Shown here in pieces: positions 57,976 to 64,000 of a DNA stretch of 64,000 bases (the stretch's first letter is position 1; each line of letters opens with the position of its first letter). This DNA comes from Rutpela maculata. Taxonomy: Eukaryota; Arthropoda; Insecta; Coleoptera; Cerambycidae. The notes beneath the pieces were generated by a model. That model was given only the letters and a program-made list of their open reading frames with translations. It ran no database searches and was not told where the DNA came from. Where the stretch lies: NCBI GenBank assembly GCA_936432065.2, contig OW386292.2, positions 135,361,460 to 135,425,459 on the forward strand. Direction: 5' to 3'. Position numbers and translations under genes: made by a program.

Positions 57976-60900
57976 TTAGACTCCACACTGATACATTCTT
58001 ATTTCCGCAGGATTCTTATGGATCGGTACATATTTCCTGATGCAAATTTTATATTTCGTCTGAAATGAACAAGAATCACATTTGTACATTGTTATTTCTG
58101 AAGGGCTCTTGTGTACTAGTAGATGTTTTTTAAGGTGAGATTTCTGTCTTGTCTGATACGAACAAGAGTCACATTTGTACATTTTTACTTCTGAAGGGCT
58201 CTTGTGTAACAGTAGATGTGCTTTAAGGCTACATTTCAGTTTTGTCTGATACGAACAAGAATCACATTTGTACATTGTTACTTCTGAAGGGCTCTTGTGT
58301 AACATTAGATGTCTATTAAGGTGAGATTTCCGTATTGTCTGATACGAACAAGAGTCACATTTGTGCATTGTTACTTCTGAAGGGCCCTTGTGTAGTAGCA
58401 GATGTTCTTTAAGGTTAGATTTCCGTACTGTCTGATACGAACAAGAGTCACATTTGTGCACTGTTACTTCTGAAGGGCTCTTGTGTTTCAGTAGATGTGT
58501 TTTAAGTTGAGCTTTGTATCTTGCCTGATATGAACAAGAGTCACATTTGTACATAGTTACTTCTAAAGGACTCTCATGTACCAATAGATGTTTTTTAATG
58601 TTACCTTTATGTTTTGCCTGATACAAACAAGAGTCACATTTGTGCATTATTACTTCTGAAGGGCTCTTGTGTTTCAATAGATGTTTTTTAAGGTGACCCA
58701 AGCAGCAATTTTAGTAATTTCTACGTAATAGTTGCCATTAGGAGAACTTTAAAGGTTTTCGCAACTAAGGACTGTTACGTAATGGGAACCATCCTTCTAC
58801 CAAGTATTCACCAAAATGGGGAATAATAATTACGTAGCAAATTACTATTCCGGTACTTCTACCATTACCGTGTTGAAAACTAGGTTATTACGTAAACGGG
58901 ACGTAACCAAGTGGTAGAAATGACTAACTTTTGGAACAGCTCAGCTGACCGAAATGAGAGCGCAAACTATATATTTGGCTCTCTGTTATTCGAATAGCAA
59001 ATTAATGACTTACTGAGTTTAAGCCCATGATATGTCCAAGGTTCAAGTTAAGGTGATTATATACAACATGCATAAGCATATATTATAAATCATGATGTTT
59101 TGCATTTACCCTGGGTGTGGATATTAAAACCACCACTTGTTTTCTGTAAAATGTGATCATGATGCTTCGATAAAAAAGACGCCCCCTCGAGAAAATGTTT
59201 TTTTCGGAAAAAAAATTTTTTGCAAAAATTATGTGTACAAGCAAAACTGCAAAATTTTTTATGGAAAACGTTTTTTTTTTAATTTTATATATTATAAAGT
59301 AATAATCTATTTAGAAAACATATTTGTAAATCACTATAATAAAAAGAAATTTTTTATTGAATTATATTTTTATCCGTGTCAATATGGCGTCTTCATTCAA
59401 CAACAGAAAAATGACGATTTTAATTGCAGTAACTTAGAGGTTGAAAAAACCAAAATTATTTCGCTACAAGTTACATTTACTATAAAGTAGCAGATGCCAC
59501 CAACGTTATAGTTGTTGTTACTTTAAAAGTGGTGACGGCAACTGCAACAATTTCACTGTGTAGTTATATTTACCTAGATGTAGCAAATGGGACCAATGAT
59601 GCTATAAGATCTTAGTAACTGTTGCTACCAACTTATTTTCATGTTGGTAGAATTGGCAGAATCGATATAGGTAATTTTTTTTTTTTAATTGGCAACGCGG
59701 TAATAACTGTTAAAGTGTCACTGTCACTGTGTGCGATGGGAATATGTGGATTATTAAAAATAACAATTATTATACTTTTTAAGTACTTTTTATTATCTGA
59801 TATTATTTGGAAAGAGCACATATCGAACAATATTTGATGGATGCCCATGACGGTGAGCATCTTATGTCAGAGGTAGGTGTTTTTTATGATCTTGCTTTTA
59901 TATACCTATTTCAATGTTTGGGTTTTTTTAGGTTGCATTGATATTGGGAGTTTGCGGTGCCTGCCGTTGCCATGAATTGACCTTCTTAAGCGTCGAAGAT
60001 ATGAGATAAAGAATAATATCTATATATATCCATACCAGATACCAAGACGAATAAATCAAGAAGTTTCAGTTTTAAATGAAGGATTTTCGGTGAACCCACT
60101 TGATTCTATTAGGAAATATGTCTTTAAGACCGCAAAATGTGTCTCACAAAAGATTTTTCGTAAATTTTCAAAAGGGAAAGTGCACTGTCCAATGCGTTGG
60201 ATTAAATAAGCTCTCAAAAATTCCAAGAATTGTAGCTGATTATTTGCAATTGCCTGATGCAGATTTGTATACTGGCCATAGCATGCGCCGTTCCTCATCA
60301 ACTCTTGGCCAATGCTGGGGGTGACATTACCACCCTTAAACGTCATGGTGTGTGGAAATCATCCACCGTGGCAGAGGGTTATTTGGAAGATTCAGTCTCA
60401 ACAAGATTGTTATTGCTAAAAAAATTTAGGGAGAGCAGCACGAGTCAGGCAATACAGACGTCGTTACTGGTATAGAGAAAAATTGTGTACAGAAGAGCAG
60501 TTTTCTTTGTGAAAAATCGAATATGATGACAATAAATGTTAACATAAATAAAAATAAGTGTTAGTGCATGGATTCTTTGGTCTGTTAATTTTCCATATAA
60601 TGGAGACAATAAATAGATTCCTTGGACTTTATTTTATATTAAAATTACTCTTTAGTGACTAAATCACTTTAGCTTACAACTTTATCTCACTAGTGACTTA
60701 TGGGTCACTTTATACCTTCAAAGTCTTATCAATAAAGATCACTTTATATGAAAGTGTTGGATAAATATATTTATTAACGTAAGGTGTGTAATAATGGAAA
60801 AAATACATAACAGTTTCCATATTTATTTAGTGATCAGTTTACATTTAATTTCATTCAATTCAATTTATTGTACATAAATAATGTCTTATGCCGTTATACT

Positions 60901-62242
60901 GACATTGTCCGTTCCCCATCGACACAATATTTATTAAATTTGGAGTTTTTAATCGGCAAATTCATTTAATATGCTCAGTGGATCACTAACTGAACTATGG
61001 GTCAATCTGTGTGTTAAAGACAAGTTGTAATTTTCGAGCAGTACACAGTATCATTAATCACTACAACTGTTATAGTTTTCGATTACTCTTCTTGCGTTGA
61101 TAGGAGCACTTTTGCACTTGTTGCCAAAGATGATGGTTTTGCTGTGGCGAAATAATCTTTCATGTTTGCATCATATTCTGAAGAATCACTATTTCTCTAC
61201 TACTGTTTAACTGTTTCTTCAGTTTTCTATAAAACGTGGATGAGTGCTGATAAACTTTATTTCGCTTTCACTGAGAATTTCAGATGCCGCCATTTTATTC
61301 AATGCCAATAATTATATAAATTGTCTTAAAAGTTAACATTACTCTATAGTAGATTTTCAAGGTATATGTAACTTTTAAGTCATTTTCAATTAGTGGGGAG
61401 TAGTAAAGATAACTTCAAAGCCCCTATGTTTGTAGAAATAACCTCATTCTTACTCGAGATGTCACTAATAAGTTATACTACTTTCAAGTGGTCCTTTGGT
61501 AAAGCTGTGCAGTCGGCATTACTACCAATTTTCACTTTGTAGTTGAGGATGCTTCAAAGTAATGCAGAGTAGTATCTGCGACGTTGCAGATTCTCCAGCA
61601 GTTACTTGAAAGTGTTATAACTATACAGTGCCTAAATTCAGTAGAATCTACTTAATTGTCACTACAAATGCATACCACAAAGTGAATATTACCCTGAAGT
61701 CGCAAAATTAGTAACAGTTATGTTATTCCTACTACATTAAAGTTCCGATGCCTCAGATGCCAGTTCCCATCACTTTGAATGCTGCTTGGGGAGCTATCCA
61801 TCTTGTCTGATATGAACAAGAGTCACATTTGTGCATTATTCCTTCTGAAGGGCTCTTGTGTTTCAGTAAATGTTTGTTAAGGGAACCTTTCTGTCTTGTC
61901 TGATACGAGCAAGTGTCACATTTGTGCATTGTTACTTCTGAAGGACTCTTATGTAGTAGTAGATGTTCTTTAAGGTGATATTTTTGCTTTGTCTGATACG
62001 AACAAGAATAACATTTGTACATCGTTACTTCTGAAGGACTCTTATGTGTTAGTAGAAGATGTCTTTTAAGGTTACCTTTCAGTTTTGTCTGATATGAACA
62101 AGAGTCGCATTTGTACAATGTGGATGTGTGTTTAATGTGTGAATTCGATAGATCCTCGTTGAGGTTTGGTATGAAATATTTCCGTGTCCTATGTAATTCA
62201 GTGGTAACTTCTGGTTGTGGCAAAACAATACCATCTTCAAAC
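57976..62242 (-). CDS. P3: terminal exon of a C2H2 zinc finger gene, split by element c
   Basis: Minus-strand paralogue of P1 and P2. The acceptor ATTTTTAG precedes 62242 and the lead segment reads LPQPEVTTELHRTRKYFIPN. Fingers 1-3 and half of finger 4 are at about 62100-61793; the rest of finger 4 to finger 11 at 58694-57976, ending IRMYQCGV and a stop. Removing 58695-61790 (element c plus one GA) gives 1171 nt, phase 2 plus 390 codons, open to the stop, with finger 4 reading SYQTRWIAHLKKHLLKH. Finger 1 has an extra residue between its histidines and finger 11 has Tyr for the first. Present transcripts would read from finger 4 into element c (IAPQAAFKVMGTGI, then stop) unless c is spliced out. 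ZAD exons must lie right of the window. Confidence 0.8.
58697..61790. mobile_element. Element c: CCC-type TIR element carrying a tyrosine recombinase relic
   Basis: Ends CCCAAGCAGCA and TGCTGCTTGGG, flanked by GA on both sides (58695-58696 and 61791-61792). The left end repeats TTACGTAA, TAGTAATT and GGTAGAA motifs (58707-58920). The right 400 bases repeat TAGTA, ACTTTCAAG, CAAAGT and AGTAATG motifs in both orientations; more lie at 59500-59650 and 60650-60760. The insertion site inside the P3 coding exon shows the pre-insertion sequence directly. The interior carries a broken tyrosine recombinase gene on the plus strand. 3.1 kb. Confidence 0.85.
59825..60475 (+). pseudogene. Crypton-type tyrosine recombinase relic in element c
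   Basis: Two exon-like parts: 59825-59872 (EQYLMDAHDGEHLMSE, donor GTAGGT) and from 59932 (acceptor TTTTTTTAG; VALILGVCGACRCHELTFLS). Later pieces read VSVLNEGFSVNPLDSIRKY, SLRPQNVSHKRFFVNFQKGK, then DLYTGHSMRRSSSTL, then LLANAGGDITTLKRHGVWKS and STVAEGYLEDSVSTR. The catalytic set is visible: Arg in GACR, H-x-x-R in GHSMRR, Trp and the nucleophilic Tyr in WKSSTVAEGY. These enzymes cut and rejoin DNA through a phosphotyrosine link. A stop at 60007 and shifts near 60120 and 60305 kill it. No N-terminal domain was found. The family match is from memory of Crypton-like proteins, not a search. Confidence 0.75.
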
Positions 62243-63177
62243 CTAAAAATTATTAAAGTGGTTACTTGTTACCAAGAAGCTTAATGCCCATAAGCAATGT
62301 AAGTAATTTAGAAAGAGATAAAACAAAATTCTGCCGCGTTAATGACAGACGCGGTACTGTAGCCGTTTGTTTTGGAGATTAATTACAGATTTAATATGTT
62401 TAGTGTTAATTATATTGGGAGTATTTAGCCTTCATTAGCGTTCTGTGGTTTTTCTAGTGTTATTTCCATTGCAATTCAATTTAAATTCGATAAAAATATT
62501 ATAGTTTCAATTGAGTGATATAAACACACCATAAACACACCACATATAGTAGGCAACCACCAAATCCAAAGCCAAGGCTGTCCGGAAAAATACATACCAT
62601 ACCCACCGGTACTGTCACTACTGGGGCTGGGGCTCGAACCCAGAGTGCGATAGACAGTAGATCAGCGTATTCGCTACACAATACATCTCAACCTCCGGTT
62701 AAAGAACATATCTAGATACATAATGGCATGAATTTTATGATCCTGAAAGACTCCCATTCTAAGGCACTTCTTCCCATAAGTTGCTGATTGGCCCATCGGC
62801 GTATTCGAGGTCGCTCGTACACGATCGGCTTCAGTTCGATTATCATAATCTCAGTTTGACAGTTCCGCCATTAATGTCAATAAATGTTTTTCGTATTCTC
62901 CGACCAAAAACTGGTGAAAGGGTAATTTTATTTTAAGTTGTGATTTGCTTAATACCTAAATAATATTCTCTATTCATATTTACACAGTTTGGTGAGAATA
63001 TATTTAGTGCAAATAAACAGTGAAGTGCTGTGCCGTTTGCAGAAAGCAGTTTAGAAAAGAAGAAAATCGATAGTTCCATAGTCGTAACATGATGAAGTTC
63101 AGTTTACAGTTATAAAGTAAATAGCAATTAAATTTTAATATCCTTTCAATACATAAATACATAATAAAGACACACTC
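62243..63177. other. Presumed P3 intron with a SINE
   Basis: Upstream of the P3 finger exon on the minus strand, so probably intronic. It contains a tRNA-like SINE (62500-62705). The rest has no gene. Confidence 0.45.
62500..62705 (-). repeat. Probable tRNA-derived SINE
   Basis: The minus strand has an A-box-like TGTAGCGAATACGCTGATC and, about 30 bases on, a good B box (GGGTTCGAGCCCC), the spacing of an RNA polymerase III promoter. A non-tRNA body (CCGGACAGCCTTGGCTTTGG) and a TGGTGTGTTTA repeat tail follow. The cloverleaf is poor, so this is not a working tRNA gene. Confidence 0.55.
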
Positions 63178-64000
63178 AGGGTGACCTGGTTCACGAAGGA
63201 ACTAAGGGATATGAGGGACACGTTACATTTTATGCAAGAAACAGTAAAAGCTACAAACTCGCCTGAACTTAAACAAACTATGCAAAAATACAGGAAAAAA
63301 TATAACATTGCAATTGCAAATGCTAAACGTAATGCTAATGATACATACGTTAAATCTCATACTAACAAATCTAGTGCAATCTGGCAAGTGGTACGAGAAA
63401 ATACGATCTCGCAGCCAAAAAATTTAAACAGCGACACTAACATAAGTCCAGATGATTTCAACAATTTCTTTGCAGAAATTGCTAAGAATATCATTGATGA
63501 GCTCCCTAATAGTGATTTTACCGCAGAAGAATTTCTATATAACAATGATAAGACAACACATCAAGCAGGCCAACCTGACTTTAATTTCGGTGAGTTAACT
63601 TTCATTGAAGTTAGAGACATAATTTTCAATTTAAAAAATAAAAATAGCAAAGATTTTTATAATCTTAACACTAAGATACTCAAAAGGATAGCCAATATCA
63701 TTGTTATTTCTCTTACAAAATTACTCAATTTATGTTTAAAACTTTCTGTTTTCCCAAAAGTTTTTAAAATTTCCCGTGTTGTGCCTATACACAAAAAAGG
63801 TCCTATAAACTTGCTAGATAACTACCGACCAATTTCAATTATTCCAATTATAGCAAAAGTCTTTGAAAAGGCCTTAAAATCCAGAATATGTCTTTTTTTT
63901 GAAAGTAATAGTTTGTTTAATGCAAATCAGTATGGTTTTCGCAATGCACGTTCAACCACAATGGCAATCAACAAATTAGTTGAAGTTATAAACATTGGAT
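63178..64000 (+). mobile_element. 5'-truncated LINE with an open reverse transcriptase frame, running off the window
   Basis: From 63181 a single frame stays open for 273 codons to the end of the window. It has no ATG at its start because the element is truncated there. It reads WFTKELRDMRDTLHFMQETV, KNKNSKDFYNLNTKILKRIA, RVVPIHKKGPINLLDNYRPI, SIIPIIAKVFEKALKSRI and NQYGFRNARSTTMAINKLVE. These are the finger and early palm motifs of CR1/Jockey-group reverse transcriptases; the catalytic FADD should lie just past 64000. It is far better preserved than the other LINE relics here, so it is probably young. Whether it is complete at the 3' side cannot be seen. Confidence 0.85.

Noticed and set aside
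60056..60346. 96-codon minus-strand frame in element c
   Set aside because: It is the antisense shadow of the tyrosine recombinase relic on the plus strand.
62600..62690. A tRNA gene on the minus strand
   Set aside because: A and B boxes are present but the arms do not pair as a cloverleaf, and a SINE-like body follows.

Overview
The window looks like gene-poor, AT-rich, repeat-laden chromosomal DNA of an insect, probably holometabolous. Reasons: spliced ZAD-type C2H2 zinc finger genes, mariner, hAT and CR1/Jockey-like elements, and intron-bearing relics. I cannot name the species; a beetle is a guess. Nothing bacterial or viral in layout is seen.

The host genes are one family of zinc finger proteins in three paralogous copies. 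P1 is a terminal exon with 16 fingers (4095-5694, +), its upstream exons lying left of the window. P2 is a complete four-exon gene (15425-26443, +) predicted to make 606 residues: two tandem ZAD domains, an acidic linker and 8 fingers. P3 is a terminal exon on the minus strand (62242-57976) split by a 3.1 kb transposon; its upstream exons must lie right of the window. All three share the segment just before the fingers, a 93-bp finger unit with an unusual KSPSEVT-type linker, and a decayed finger tail after the stop.

The rest is mostly mobile DNA, much of it nested. From left to right: a TIR element (1696-2519); a long-TIR element (7322-11974) containing element 'a' (7966-11502), which contains a mariner MITE; a foldback element sitting on the edge of a hAT MITE (12034-13663); LINE relics in P2 intron 2; a 5'-truncated LINE (26574-29826) in the P2 dead-finger tail; a mariner (30609-36882) split by element 'b' (31976-36244), itself carrying a palindromic hAT MITE and a foldback; a second palindromic hAT MITE (37748-38371); two copies of a large palindromic satellite-like element 'd' (43756-49303 and 52322-55807); element 'c' (58697-61790) inside P3; and an open LINE reverse transcriptase frame running off the right edge.

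The most interesting signal is that elements a, b, c and d share one design although their sequences differ. Each has inverted ends beginning CCC (CCCAGCAAACA, CCCACTAAACA, CCCAAGCAGCA, CCCTGYCAAAAA), a 2-bp flanking direct repeat (AT, TA, GA, AT), and many copies of a short family-specific motif in both orientations. Two of these insertion sites can be read exactly because they lie in coding sequence (P3 and the mariner transposase). Element c also carries a broken, intron-containing tyrosine recombinase gene of Crypton type. Tyrosine recombinases are not normally tied to TIR elements, so either this is an undescribed kind of TIR element mobilised by a tyrosine recombinase, or c carries a passenger. 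All matches were made by eye; no alignment or database search was run.
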